64,000 bases of DNA. Origin: Dryas octopetala. Lineage: Eukaryota; Streptophyta; Magnoliopsida; Rosales; Rosaceae. The notes below the pieces were generated by a model. That model searched no databases, was not told the origin of the DNA, and saw only the letters and a program-made list of their open reading frames with translations. The position numbers were made by a program, and so were the translations under genes. Location of the stretch: the NCBI GenBank assembly GCA_963921425.1, contig OY992834.1, positions 18,737,923-18,801,922 on the forward strand, given 5' to 3'. Of this stretch, positions 24,466 through 35,524 are shown piece after piece. Position 1 is the first letter of the stretch. Each line of letters begins with the position of its first letter.

Positions 24466-25683
24466 GTATTTCACTACTCCTTCATTGGTTTTATTAATTT
24501 ATCATTTATTTAAAATTCTCCGGGTATGCAAATTTATTATTATAAATTTGAATTACTTCAGCTGAGAGTTTCAATCTTTGTTGTGTATGTTGTAATAAAC
24601 CGTGGTCGTGGCTACCTTGCCATATACATTATAGACTTGGATGTAACCCCTGCAGTGCATTCTGTATGGTCACGAGTTTAATCACATTTTATGATTTTGG
24701 ATGTGGGTTTGTCTTTGTATCAGATTATAATGACCCTCTTCCTTGGTTTATTTGCTTCTGAGTGGGGTAAAAACGATTTAATTCGACATTGGAATATTAC
24801 TCACTGCTTATCCTTTTGTGGGTTTTGAAGATCTGCACTTTATTACATTTTAGAACATATCATTAATTTGCATCTGAGTGCTAATAACTTATAATTGTTG
24901 TTGAATAATGACTATGTGCATAAGTATGTAAGTTTATGCCATCTTTACCACTTTATCCATATTCCATCTCCGGAACTGCTTTTATAATTTTCCTTATTAT
25001 TTTCTTTCTCTTTATGGATTTAATTATCCTTGTGTGCGCTTGGAGGCTTTTGTTGTTTGTATTTATGATATGAAGTGATTTTTTGTGTGAAGCACTGGCA
25101 ATTTGTTCGCCACTAATTGTTGTTGAATAATGACTGTGCATAAGTTAGTCCTTTTATGCCATCTTTACCCCTTTATCTATGTTCCATCTCCGGAATTGCT
25201 TGCTTTTATAATTTTCCTTTATATTTTCTTTCTGTTGATGGATTCAAATATCCTTGTGCGCGTTTGGAGTCTTGTGTCGTTTGTATTTATCATATGGAGT
25301 GATTTTTGTGTGAAGCACTGGCAATTTGTTTGCCACTAATTGTTGTTGAATATTGACTATGTGTATCAGTTAGTACTTTTTTGCCATCTTTACCCTTTTA
25401 TCTATGTTCCATCTCCGGAATTGCTTTTATAATTTTCCTTAATATTTTCTCTGTTGATGGATTCAATTATCCGTGTGCACGTTTGGAGTCTTGTGTCGTT
25501 TGTATTTATGATATGGAGTGATTTTTCTTGTGAAGCACTGGCAATTTGTTTGTTGTTTTTTGTGCTCCATAAATATATAATTAGTGTGCCGAGGTGCAGT
25601 GCATGTATAACAAGTGGATGATTAAAAGCGCTACGGTTCTGCTCATATTATTTATTTACTTTTCCTCTCCCTATTTATTCCAG
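24466..25683 (+). other. Leader (5' UTR) intron of the GAMYB-like gene
   Basis: The donor is CAG|GTATTT at 24466 and the acceptor is TTTATTCCAG at 25683, 63 bp before the start codon. The intron is 1218 bp and T-rich, as plant introns are. Leader introns are usual in GAMYB-class genes. About half of it is a triplicated segment. Confidence 0.7.
24892..25555 (+). repeat. Triplicated segment of about 222 bp inside the leader intron
   Basis: Three head-to-tail copies start at 24892, 25114 and 25337, each opening TAATTGTTGTTGAATA. Each carries CCATCTCCGGAA, TGCTTTTATAATTTTCCTT, TTTGTATTTAT and GTGAAGCACTGGCAATTTGT in the same order. The copies are still very similar. Confidence 0.9.
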
Positions 25684-25703
25684 GTTGTCAACCTACTCTT
25701 TGC

Positions 25704-25766
25704 ATGGTCTTGGGTCTTGGTAGGGGATTTCATAGAAAGTTGAGAGATGAGTCGGACAACGAATGA
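25704..25766 (+). promoter_or_regulatory. Overlapping upstream ORF at the MYB start (20 aa)
   Basis: In the second leader exon an ATG at 25704 is out of frame with the main start at 25747 and runs to TGA at 25764-25766, 20 bases inside the main coding sequence. Ribosomes initiating here would bypass the main ATG. The -3 base is T and the +4 base is G, so the context is only moderate. This assumes the acceptor at 25683. Confidence 0.5.
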
Positions 25767-28700
25767 GAGTGAAGATGGAGTGCTGTGCAAAGATCAGATC
25801 GAGTCACCCTTCATTGATGAGAGTAACGGGGGAAGTGGAAATGGTGGTGTTGCTCTAAAGAAAGGGCCATGGACATCGGCTGAAGATGCAATTTTGGTGG
25901 AGTATGTTAAGAAGCATGGAGAGGGAAACTGGAATGCCGTTCAGAAGCACTCAGGCCTGTTCCGTTGTGGCAAAAGCTGCCGGCTGCGATGGGCAAATCA
26001 CCTACGACCGAACCTGAAGAAAGGGGCATTTACTCCTGAAGAAGAACGCTTGATTGTTGAACTCCATGCCAAGATGGGAAACAAATGGGCACGCATGGCC
26101 GCACATGTAAGTACATAATTCATGTATCTTTGTCTAGATCTGGTTCATACCAAGCTCTGGTTCCTTGTCTTCTGCCTCATATTTGATAATAGATTCAGAC
26201 ATATAACATAGGAAGAGCTTGCTACATTAATATGGGGGCTCTTAGGTATAAGAGGGAAATATTCTGTGTTTCATTAAAAAAGTATTCTATGCTTGTAATT
26301 TTATTATTATTCTAATAAAATCTGTGTTTCTCATAAAAAAAAACAAAGACAAAAACAAAAAGCAAAAAAGGAAAAAAAGAAAAGAGAAATAATGGAGAAG
26401 CTCATTAGTATTCTTTGGGATTTGTTCTCAAAGTTTTAACTGTGATTTGCAATTTTCTGTAATAGCATTTATTTTTTGCATGAAACAAATATTGGCAGTT
26501 TCTCAAGTTGTCCCTTATTTTTCCCCAAACTTCTCAATTACTTGTCATTGTATCTGCTGAGCTTCTAGAAAAAAAAAGAAATTAAAACTAGCAGATTGAA
26601 GCACTTCCACTAGCACAAATAAGGCCCTTGGCGTCTTATCTATTTAAGATCTAAAAAATAAAATCATAAAAAACAGCAGTACACAGTGTTTGGAAAGATT
26701 ACATTTCCCTCAGTTCTAAAGCCTGTAGAGATCCCAACATTAAAATGCCCTAGTGTCATAGAGATTTTAATTGACATAGCTTCTCATTTGGGTAAAACCT
26801 TACAGAAATGCTGTAGCTTTTGTTTCTTGACAACTTCTCAGATAGAAGTGAATGAGAACTTGGTTGTGGGATCTTTCAGATTTTATTGTGTGGGTTTGAG
26901 CATGAGACAAATCAAACAAGATTTTCAGGGTTATGTTAAGCATTTCCCTACCTTTAGGTAGTCTATGTGGTATTCGTATATATGTAAAGTAAAAACATGT
27001 GTGTCTTAAAGTGCTAAAGTTTGTTCTGGTTTTCTATCACCTACATGTTTTACGAATTTGACAATAATATATGGCAATGTGTAAACTCGTAAAATGGACA
27101 TTATTGAAGTGTATATATTTTTGGAAATTATTATGACAAGCTAAAGTTCACTGTTGTGCATAATACATTTTGTAGCATATTCACCATATTCACACATCTC
27201 TCACTTAAAATTTCTTCCAAAGCTATTAGTAACTTTTAATGATTTTATATAATGGCTCCGTACATTGTTTCTTTTTTCGTTCCTTCCCTCTAGTCTGAAA
27301 TTTATAAATAAAATAAAATATGAATTATTGTCAGCATGATTAGAATCTTGATTTTTCTTCTCAAAGTGTCTACCATTGTTTTGGGATGATTAACAGTCTC
27401 ATTTTCTCTTCTTAGTTACCTGGCCGTACGGATAATGAGATAAAGAACTACTGGAATACCAGAATTAAGCGACGTCAGCGGGCTGGCTTACCACTTTATC
27501 CTCCCGAGGTGTGTTTGCAAGCATTGCAGGAGAGTCAACAAGGTCAGTCCAGTGGTGGAATTAATGGTATGGACAGAGTGCATCATGATTCTCTGCAAAC
27601 TAACAGTTATGAGATACCTGATGTTGAGTTTGACGGTTTAAAAGGAAACGGTTGTGTCTTACCTTATGTTCCTGAACTTCCTGATATCGCTGCAAGTAGC
27701 ATGCTGATTAAAGGCCTTGGTTCTTCTCCATACTGTGGTTTCATGCCACCAACAATGCACCGCCAAAAGCGTCTTCGAGAATCAACAGCTTTATTCCCTA
27801 CTTCTGGTGGTAGTTTTAAAAGTTTCCCCCAGTTTGACCAATTTCAAAATGATACTTGTGATAAAGTTGCTCGATCATTTGGGTTGTCTTTTCCTCATGA
27901 TCCTGATCCTACCATTAAGAGTCCACTGTCTTTTGGTGTAATTCAGGGTAGCCATTCCCTTTCAAATGGCAATTCTTCGGCTTCTAAGCCCACTTCTGGG
28001 GCTGTGAAGCTGGAGCTCCCTTCACTCCAATATCCAGAAACTGATTTAGGCAACTGGAGCATTTCTCCTCCGCCACCCTTACTTGAATCAGTTGATGCTT
28101 TTATCCAGTCTCCCCCGCCAGTTGGAGCATTTGAGTCAGATTGTGCTTCTCCACATAACAGTGGCTTGCTAGATGCTTTACTCCACCAGGCAAAGACTCT
28201 CAATAGTGCGAAGAATCATTCATCTGAAAAGAGTTCAAATTCATCTAGTGTTACTCCTGAGGATGTGGCTGACAGTTCCACTTTGAACATTTGCCAGAAA
28301 GATTGGGAAGAATATGGTGATCCGATTTCTCCATTGGGTCACTCTGCTACTTCCCTGTTCAGTGAGTGTACACCTATCAGTGCCAGTGGGAGTTCATTGG
28401 ATGAACCACATCCTGCCGAGACCTTTACCGGTGAGTATCTTAATCTGTGACCTGGAGACAAATGAGGTTGATGATAAACATTGAAAAGAGATTCTTGAAT
28501 TATTCTGGATATTCTTAATATAGCAACAATTTTTATGTTAGCAGTTCAGACCCGTATATATCTTCTATTACTCCCATTTTGTATTACTCATTTTAAAATA
28601 CTTTTCATCCCTTCAAATTTCTTCGAAACATTTCAAATTATTAACGAACGATAGCAAACACTTCTCTTTTCTCCGTTTGTAATATGATCACATTTCTCAT

Positions 28701-29134
28701 GGTGAGAATAAATTCCTTTTTTTTTTTTTTTCCCTCTGAATATTAAGTTTCAACTCCTATTCTAATGTGCAGGATAAATCCTTTGCTGTCTCTTATTATG
28801 ACTTATGTTGCTTTTGATTGTTCTTCCAGGATGCAATGTGAAACCAGAGCCAGTTGACCAAGCTTGGACACCAGATAAAGAAAAAGAAACCACTGATCAG
28901 TGGGATTATACTCGTCCTGATGCTTTACTTGCTTCAGATTGGATTGAGCAGAGTATTGGGTTTAAAGACCAATCCATCACGACTGATACTATTGCCACAC
29001 TTCTCGGTGAGGATTTGGCCACTGACTACAAACACATGGCTTCTGGAACTTTTACATCAAATCAAGGATGGGGTCTCGGTGCTTGTCCGTGGAACAACAT
29101 GCCTGCTGTCTGTCAAATGTCCGATCTTCCTTGA
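25747..29134 (+). CDS. GAMYB-like R2R3-MYB transcription factor (MYB33/65/101 group)
   Basis: This encodes a nuclear DNA-binding activator of the GAMYB class, known in other plants for gibberellin response, anther/tapetum development and miR159 control. Coding exons are 25747-26106, 27416-28430 and 28830-29134, joined in frame (1680 nt, 559 aa). Junctions are CAT|GTAAGT, CTTAG|TTACC, ACCG|GTGAGT and TTCCAG|GATGC. R2 spans about residues 38-91 (GPWTSAEDAILVEYV, CGKSCRLRWANHLRP) and R3 about 92-142 (AFTPEEERLIVELHAKMG, LPGRTDNEIKNYWNTRIKRR). The first intron falls inside R3, as is usual for R2R3-MYBs. The C-terminal part is Ser/Pro-rich and acidic. The length matches known GAMYBs (about 520-560 aa). 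The ATG at 25747 is the first in frame after an in-frame leader. No lesions were seen. A precise orthologue name cannot be given. Confidence 0.95.
28011..28031 (+). promoter_or_regulatory. miR159 target site in the GAMYB-like mRNA
   Basis: The 21-base site starts TGGAGCTCCCTTCACTCC and encodes the Leu-Glu-Leu-Pro-Ser-Leu-Gln stretch found in miR159-regulated GAMYBs. Against the complement of canonical miR159 it differs at three positions, one of which is a G:U wobble; the centre (AGCTCCCTTCA) is fully paired. Conservation in this gene class and the correct position downstream of the MYB domain make regulation by miR159 very likely. Confidence 0.9.
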
Positions 29135-29870
29135 GAAACTGCTCTGTCCATTGTATGAACTTGAGAACTTTTGTCACCTAATTCATGTTGATGATTTGTT
29201 AACTGTGGGAAGTGAGTCCTAGGTGCGTCCTGGTCAGAGAACGGTCAGCTTGTGGTCTGTTAAGCATGAGTCATGGTTGTTTTTTGTTTGTGGTTTTCAC
29301 TTGGTTTTATTTTCCAAACAGTGCAATGCATGTATGCCTAAACAGAACCATATGAGGTATACAATTTCATGGAGGCTTTTGCTATGATTGTAGAATAACT
29401 ATGCATTTCAAACTTGGAACATTCGATCAGATGCAATGGAATTTGGTTGGTTGGTGGTTTTAAATTTTTACATTTGTCTGCCCCAGCTCCTATCTTAGTA
29501 TTCTTCCCCTATTTGGGAAAATATGTTAAATCTGTATCTGTGTTTTGATATGTATCCATTCATGTCGATTTTCTCTAGAATTTCTATTCAAAATGGAACT
29601 GCAGATTTCCTGTTTTAAATATTCAAGGTAGAATATATGTTTTCCTACTCTCTAGTACTCATATACTGCTTCTTAGATGTAGATTTAGCAACATCTTTCA
29701 GAAGTTCAGTCAAATAATGATGGATTCTGCAGAGCATGTGTTTAGAGAAGAATCCCCTTACTGAATCTCGTGTTCATATGAAACTTTTGAGTCGACGAAT
29801 AACAAGTGTGCACGACGATAAAATCAGAACATGGTGATAGAACACATTTAGCAATAGCATGTGCAACGAG
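29135..29870 (+). other. Probable 3' UTR and downstream flank of the GAMYB-like gene
   Basis: There are no further coding exons. The sequence is T-rich, as plant 3' UTRs are, but I cannot fix a single polyadenylation site. Confidence 0.5.
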
Positions 29871-29874
29871 ATTA

Positions 29875-30110
29875 CAATGGGGCTAAACAGGGCCGATACT
29901 GGCACGAGATGAGCAACATAAATACTCCCCCATGGAATTCAAGCCAATTGCTTACAGCCAGACCAAAAGAACCACTAAACTGTTTGGAAGTTCCTCTCAT
30001 ACCCTTCTCATTTCTTGCAACTGCCCAACTCCTCCAAGACTTCCTTCCTCCCCAGCAGCACCGTCGGTGTTCAACGTGAACCACCGAGCTGGTTGGCGTT
30101 CCCATTGAGC
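29875..30110 (-). pseudogene. RNase H-like fragment of a retroelement (short remnant)
   Basis: On the - strand one frame reads WFTLNTDGAAGEEGSLGGVG, matching the start of a plant LINE-type RNase H domain (RVT_3), in which the TDGA aspartate is catalytic. Further along the frame is broken. No other part of the element is seen next to it. It might instead be a diverged host RNase H-like gene fragment. Confidence 0.45.
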
Positions 30111-30516
30111 TTTGATATCAGGCACGTAGAGCAGTTCTATCTGGTGTATGTGCTGCTATGAACTCATCAACATTATCAACCACCTAACAGGGGCCTCTGA
30201 GGAATAAAGCTCATCATTTCACTCAAACACCGTGATATCCCAAACCTCTTTGGCCTTGAGAGATTTCCTAACCACCTTGGGAATATGAAGCCTTATCTTC
30301 AGTATATAATGTCCTAGGTCTCTCTAACAATTCCCAATTAATTTTGGGTTGAAAGCACCAATTTCTCTACATCCTAAAAGTTTAAACTATTAGGTGGAGA
30401 GACTTAAATGAGTATATATTGCCATATTAGAAGCTTAACTCATCCAATGCGAGATTAACCCTCAACACTTCCCTCACTTGGGACTCCTCTTTTAGGTGGT
30501 CATGATCGTGGGCAAA
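30111..30516. other. Intergenic DNA, nothing recognised
   Basis: No gene, RNA or repeat could be identified between the RNase H remnant and the Tat element. Confidence 0.5.
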
Positions 30517-30521
30517 TGATC
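30517..30521. repeat. Target-site duplication of the Tat element, left copy
   Basis: TGATC directly before the element's first TG. The same five bases follow the element's last CA at 42780-42784. Confidence 0.95.
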
Positions 30522-31585
30522 TGTTGATGCAAATTCTCGTAAGGTAGATGCAACAACTTAGATAAGTTGACCTGGCTGATCAGGTGCTTTGTTGGATGAT
30601 GAAGTGGATGCTGGTTGAGATCTTCCTGTAGACAAAACAAGATCAAAGGAGATGGACCGGTGTGGTACCAGCCAAACACACTCCGATGATGAAATCAGTG
30701 ATGATGTTTGATGGTGGGTGAGGAAGAACAAAGGAAGAACTTGGGAGAATGGGAAGAACAAGGCAAATGTTCTGGGTTATTCTCAGCAAGTTGGGTAGGC
30801 TTTTTTTGTAGAAGGGAATGCAAGTGTTTTTGCGTGTATATTGGTGGATTGCTAGGTGCTTCATTTTGTGCATATGTGGTGTCTTATATAGGCAAAGGAA
30901 GACTTAATGATTAAGTTACCTGCCTGTGAATGAATGGTTGCCAGAGACCCACGCACCTGGTTAGACCTAGTTGCATGCTCAGCTGCTTGCTTCCTCAGCA
31001 TTGAATGCTGCATTGAATGCTCCATTAAATGCAAGGTTGGAAGGTTCAGGTAGACTGCTCCAACATTCATGAATGCAGGCCTGATATTCTATCTGTCAGA
31101 AGAATGTGTCAGGTGCATTTAAGTGTGGCGGTTCGTCCCAGCGTGATCTTCCTGGGAATGGCGGCGGAGAGCCGAGCCGAGCCGATACGAACATATGTTC
31201 CCATGCGAAGACACGAAGTCCATATGTGGTCGGATCGGGCATGGGACTCCAAGCCGAGCCGGTCCATAGATTGGAGTCTTTCCGAGCCCTAACTGGTCGA
31301 CGCCAGAACTCGGAAGGAAGCCATCTCGTGTGCCGAGCCGAGCCGAGCCGGGATGATCGTGGGAAGATGGACACTCGATCCCAAGGAAGATCATCGGTTC
31401 GGCTCGGACCGAACAAGGAGGGGCGGTGTGGAGATCCGGTCTGAGCTGGTAGAGGAAGTGCTGATCAGTGATGACGTGGAAGTCAAAGTTTGACCACTGA
31501 GAATCAACTCCGAGGTGGATGTTTGACCAGCCACGTGTCGAGCTGTGATTGGCTGTTCGGGTCGATGTGGGTTTTCCCACAAACA
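30522..31585 (-). repeat. 3' LTR of the Tat element (left-hand copy)
   Basis: It begins TGTTGATGCAAATTCTCG and ends GGGTTTTCCCACAAACA on the + strand. It is the same length as the right-hand LTR and I saw no differences. Open frames inside it occur at the same places in both LTRs and are not genes. Confidence 0.96.
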
Positions 31586-31600
31586 GGAGTCCCCCAGCTT
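31586..31600 (-). other. Polypurine tract of the Tat element
   Basis: On the - strand AGCTGGGGGACTCC stands immediately before the 3' LTR, the place where plus-strand DNA synthesis is primed in LTR elements. Confidence 0.8.
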
Positions 31601-31887
31601 CCGATCCGAGCGGGCAGTGGTGGATTGGAAGTTGAAGTGTAATCCCAAGGATGGCGTGTTCGCTTGGTCCGAGCCGAACCCTACAAGCCCATGTTCCCGA
31701 AGATCCGAGCACATGACGACTTGTGATTGGTCAGAAAATCTCTGGGACAGGTGAAGGGACGTTTGATTTCTGCATGGGGGAACGTAAGGGTCACCTCATT
31801 ATGGGTATTTTTTGAATGCTTGACAGGTGTCAAGATCTGGCATTTGAAGCGCCAGAAATGAAGGGCTGAGATCGGTTTGCATGGGGG

Positions 31888-31894
31888 TATAAAT
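31888..31894 (+). promoter_or_regulatory. TATA box of the antisense gene in the Tat element
   Basis: GGGGGTATAAATCATGCC carries a consensus plant TATA box. It is followed after about 15-70 bp by a CT-rich tract (TTTCTCTCTCTTCCCTCTCA), as at many plant transcription starts. The antisense coding sequence starts 336 bp downstream. Confidence 0.65.
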
Positions 31895-32229
31895 CATGCC
31901 TTTCTCTCTCTTCCCTCTCACTTTCCAACTTTTTCAGAAACTCCCACTCTCTCTCTGCAAACTCTTCCCTCCTCCGCCGTGAATTTCCTCCTACCTCCGT
32001 CGTTAGTGCAGCAGTTCGGTCACGGTTTCGGGCAAGCGTAATCATAGACGAAGCCATTCCGAGTGTGTGAGGGGTGGAGGGATTGGCCGGACAAAAACCA
32101 GTAAGTGATTCTGTCCATTCTTGAGTTTTTGTGTTTTTCGGGTTTTTCTGGGTGTGTTCTTGGTGTTCTTGAGAAAAAGAACTTTTTGATTCAAAAAGCA
32201 AGAGAGAGAAAGGTGAGAAGGTGTTTGTA

Positions 32230-34625
32230 ATGTCCGAGACTGATTCAAGTGGTCGGCTCGGCTCTGGGGAAGCCTTCGAGGGAGATAGTGAGGCTGAGGT
32301 GAGCCGAAGCCCATCTGCGGGTGAGGCCGAGCCGAGCCGAAGCCCACCTGCGGGTGAGGCGAGTTGGGACGGGTTGTCCGAAGAGTTGGACGAGGCCGGC
32401 TCGGCATTGAATCGCAATCCGGGTGGAGAGCGCCGAGCCCGAGGGGATCAGGAAAACCCCGAGATATTGAGTTCCGACTGGGAACAAGGCACGGCCGAAG
32501 GAGGTGATGAAGAACCTCTCGACGTCGAGCCGATCGCCACTATCCCGAGCACTCTTACTTCAGGCTCGGATGGAAGGGATAGGGGTCACGAGGCGTCGAC
32601 CTCGGCTCAGGGGGTGACGGGGAATCCGATCGACCCGGACTTCTACGAGGAACTGGCGTGGAAGGCCGATCAGATCCCCAATGAGATGACCGAGTACCAT
32701 CTCAGGGATTTGAGGAATAGATACTCAGTCCCCGACTCCGTGCTGATGAGGTTGCCGAGCGAGGGGGAGAAGCCGAGCCGACCCCCGATAGGATGGGTGA
32801 CCATGTACCCGGAGATGTTTGAGAATGGGGTTCGGCTTCCCCTGCACACCTTCCTGCAGGACTGGCTTGCGACGATCGGCGCGGCGCCACACCAGTTGAA
32901 CCCGAACGTGTACAGGATCATCCTGTCCATGCACATCTTGTGGCACAAAGTGCACAAGTGTGTGCCACACAAGGATGTCCTGTTCTGCTCTTACGCGCTG
33001 AGGTCGAAGAACACTGAGCTCGGCTTCTACAACCTGCAGGCCTACTCGGGGCCGTTGTTCTCGGGCAACCCCTCCTCTCAGAAGACCTGGAAGAGGAGAT
33101 ATTTCTTCGTCTCCGGGGATTGGGAATTCTCCGATCCGAGCAGACCCACCACGGCTCGGGTTCCGAGAGCTTTTAGGATCCCAGGTGGGCAACGGAAGAC
33201 TGGGGCTGATCCGAGGGCAATTTATATATATTTTGTAGTGATTGTATGTGTATTTTGTGGCTAACTTCTTTTGGTTTCATCCTTGCAGTCAGCTGGGGCA
33301 AATATAAACTCCGAGGCGAGCTGAAGGATCAGATCGCCGTGATCAGAGATTCGCCGACCGAATACCTGTCCACCAAGTTCCTGCTCGGACCGACTCAGAT
33401 CAGGTTAAGTGGGATCTCCTGGTTTGTACCCAGGTGGAATCCGAGAGCGGAAAGAGGTATGAATTCGGCAGATCTTGAGGCTCGGCTCAGGAGGAAGGCG
33501 GCGAAGAGTGTCCAAAGGAGAGCTGCGGGGCGGCCCCCTACCGAGCCGGTCCAGGCTCCTGCCCCAGCGGCAACTCAGCCTAGATCTCCTGCGCCGAGAC
33601 CGGTTCGGCAGGCAGAGAAGAGGAAGGCCTCCCAGGCCGAGGCCCCGGTGGAGAAGAGGGCTCGGGCCGAGCCCGGCGGTTCTGGTGTCGGGACGTCCGG
33701 TTCGGCGCCCCTGAAGGCGGTGGAGGTAGACCCCGGCCTCGAGCCGTTCGTCACGGGCCTTAAGCGCGTGATGACCGCGAGGGCGCAGGAGGGGCTGTGG
33801 GCCGATCATGGCGAGCCGGGCTTCAGCCACCAGGCTCTGATCGCATCCCGCCAGGCCATGTTGGTAAGTCTCTTTTACTTCGGACTTTGTCCATTCGCTC
33901 GGTTCGGATTAGTAACGAATTTGCCTCTCTTTTTCTTGCAGCTCGCCATGAGGCAGTTCGAAGCTGCCAAAGCCGCCGTCGATGCCGAGGCGAAACTGGA
34001 GAGGTTTCGGGCACGAATCCTGGAGCTAAAAGAGAAGCTAGCCGAGGCCGAGCGGACGGTCGATGCCGAGCGTGAACGGTCGGAGGGTTTGCGGTCCAGG
34101 CTGGCCGGGAAGGAGGAGGAGGTCGCTCGGCTCAGTAAGGAGCTTGCCTCTTCAGAGCAAAAGGTGGCTGACCTGGGGCAACTTGCTGACCAGCTCCAGC
34201 GGGATGTTGATGAGGCTGAACGAAGGGCGGCCGAGTCTCGGCGTCGAGCTGGGCTTCCAAGCGCCCAGGCACTGGCTGATGCCCACTTTGATGGGTATCA
34301 GGAGCTCTTGGAGGCGATCAAAGCGAAGAGGCCGGACTGGGATGTCTCATTCCTCGGCGAGTCCGATGACGAGGGGGAAGATACCCAGGGGAGTCATCAG
34401 GATGAGCTTCCTCCTCTTGATCGCCAAGTCCCCGCAGAAGCCGAGCCGACTCCGGAAGACCCTCCACTGCCTGCTTACGAGCCGACCCCGATCCCCCCGG
34501 CCCCCGAATCCGATCCCAACGCTGAGATGCAGATCGGCGGGGTTGAGGTGGTGCAGCTTGGCGAGGAGACGCCTGAGGAGTCTACCGAGCCGGTCCAGGA
34601 GAGCCCTGCCGAGCGGTCTGCATGA
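32230..34625 (+). CDS. Antisense gene of the Tat element: putative gypsy-type transposon protein (PF04195-like) with coiled coil
   Basis: This gene lies opposite to gag-pol. Three exons, 32230-33184, 33289-33863 and 33942-34625, join in frame to 737 aa. Splice sites are CCAG|GTGGGC ... CTTGCAG|TCAGC and TTG|GTAAGTC ... TTCTTGCAG|CTCGCC; the second intron is 78 nt and also open. Residues about 140-300 resemble the plant 'putative gypsy type transposon' domain (LPLHTFLQDWLATIG, YFFVSGDWEF). A basic cluster near 428-441 (KRKASQAEAPVEKRAR) looks like a bipartite nuclear signal. Residues about 511-610 form a long charged coiled coil (AKLERFRARILELKEKLAEA), followed by an acidic Pro/Glu-rich tail. 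The ATG at 32230 is preferred over an in-frame GTG at 32221. The function of this family is unknown; no catalytic motif is visible. Confidence 0.8.
33185..33288 (+). other. Intron 1 of the Tat antisense gene (104 nt)
   Basis: GT...AG ends, T-rich body, a pyrimidine-rich acceptor (TTTCATCCTTGCAG), and restoration of frame between two otherwise offset reading frames. A stop closes the first frame inside this interval. Confidence 0.85.
33864..33941 (+). other. Intron 2 of the Tat antisense gene (78 nt)
   Basis: A perfect donor (GTAAGT) and acceptor (CTTTTTCTTGCAG). Its length is a multiple of three without a stop, so retention would add 26 residues. The local composition is T-rich compared with the GC-rich flanks, which supports a real intron. 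Confidence 0.8.
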
Positions 34626-34670
34626 TAGCTGATTTTGCTTAATTGTAATGTTTATGTTTTTATATTTCTT

Positions 34671-34693
34671 CCCGAGCCGAGGTGTGGCTCGGG
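34671..34693 (+). other. GC-rich hairpin just after the antisense gene
   Basis: CCCGAGCC and GGCTCGGG form an 8-bp perfect stem with a 7-base loop, 46 bp after the stop codon. It may help 3'-end formation or simply reflect the CCGAGCC motif bias of the element. Confidence 0.5.
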
Positions 34694-35169
34694 TTTGACT
34701 AATTTTGGAACAGATTGTATTTGGTTTTATGTTACTTATTTATCAGTATTTCTTTTTATGATACAAGTTGCTGTCAGTTCGGCTTCGGGAATTAAGCTAA
34801 AAGACAAAACTAATAACACATGGAAAAGAAAATGATAAAAGTGAAAACATAATAAGAACAAAGACATTTTGAGATCGGCTCGGCATGCCGATTAAAATGA
34901 AAATGAATGGTGATGATAAATTAGAACTTGTCTTCGGATCAGCTTGATAAGCATAACCAGGATAAGTAAAAATATTTTAGGATGGGCTCGGCATACCCAT
35001 TGAGATATTTTAGGAATGCAGTTTTTTGAGAAAAATATTCAAACCTACTTTCAGATCGGCTCGGCATGCACGATGAAAGTTTTGGTTGGAGTGTATATTT
35101 TTCTTTTAGAAATATCCTGTTGAACGTTAGGACTGTAGGAAGTCGCTTCGGCTCAGACAGGGATTTTTA

Positions 35170-35524
35170 TAGACCTGATAAGTCTGTACCATGCCGAGCA
35201 TTGGGCCGAAAGTGGCGCGCTAGTTCGGCACGGGAGTTTATAGACCTGATGAGTCTGTAATATGCCGAGCATCGGGCCGGAAATGGCGCGCCCGCTCGAC
35301 ACATGAGTTTATAGACCTGATGAGTCTGTAATATGCCGAGCATCGGGCCGGAAATGGCGCGCCCGCTCGACACATGAGTTTATAGACCTGATGAGTCTGT
35401 AACATGCCGAGCATCGGGCCGGAAATGGCGCGCCCGCTCGACACATGAGTTTATAGACCTGATGAGTCTGTAATATGCCGAGCATCGGGCCGGAAATGGC
35501 GCTTCGGCTCGGCACATGGGTGTA
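35170..35524. repeat. Tandem array, five 71-bp units, in the Tat element
   Basis: Units start at 35170, 35241, 35312, 35383 and 35454, each opening TAGACCTGAT(A/G)AGTCTGTA followed by ATGCCGAGCAT and GGCC. Units 2-4 contain GGCGCGCC and are almost identical; the outer units are more diverged. Tandem repeats in this untranslated region are known from Tat/Ogre elements and can seed satellites. Confidence 0.95.

Noticed and set aside
24892-25555. CRISPR-like array of repeats
   Set aside because: The repeats are about 222 bp, head to tail without spacers, in a plant intron.
30558-31712. Open frames within the left LTR and just beyond it on both strands
   Set aside because: The same frames occur in the right LTR (41752-42780); LTRs are non-coding and the frames arise from the GC-rich repeats.
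33246-33288. Start of the second antisense-gene frame as an independent gene
   Set aside because: The region 33185-33288 has intron features and splicing joins both frames exactly; an independent start is less likely.
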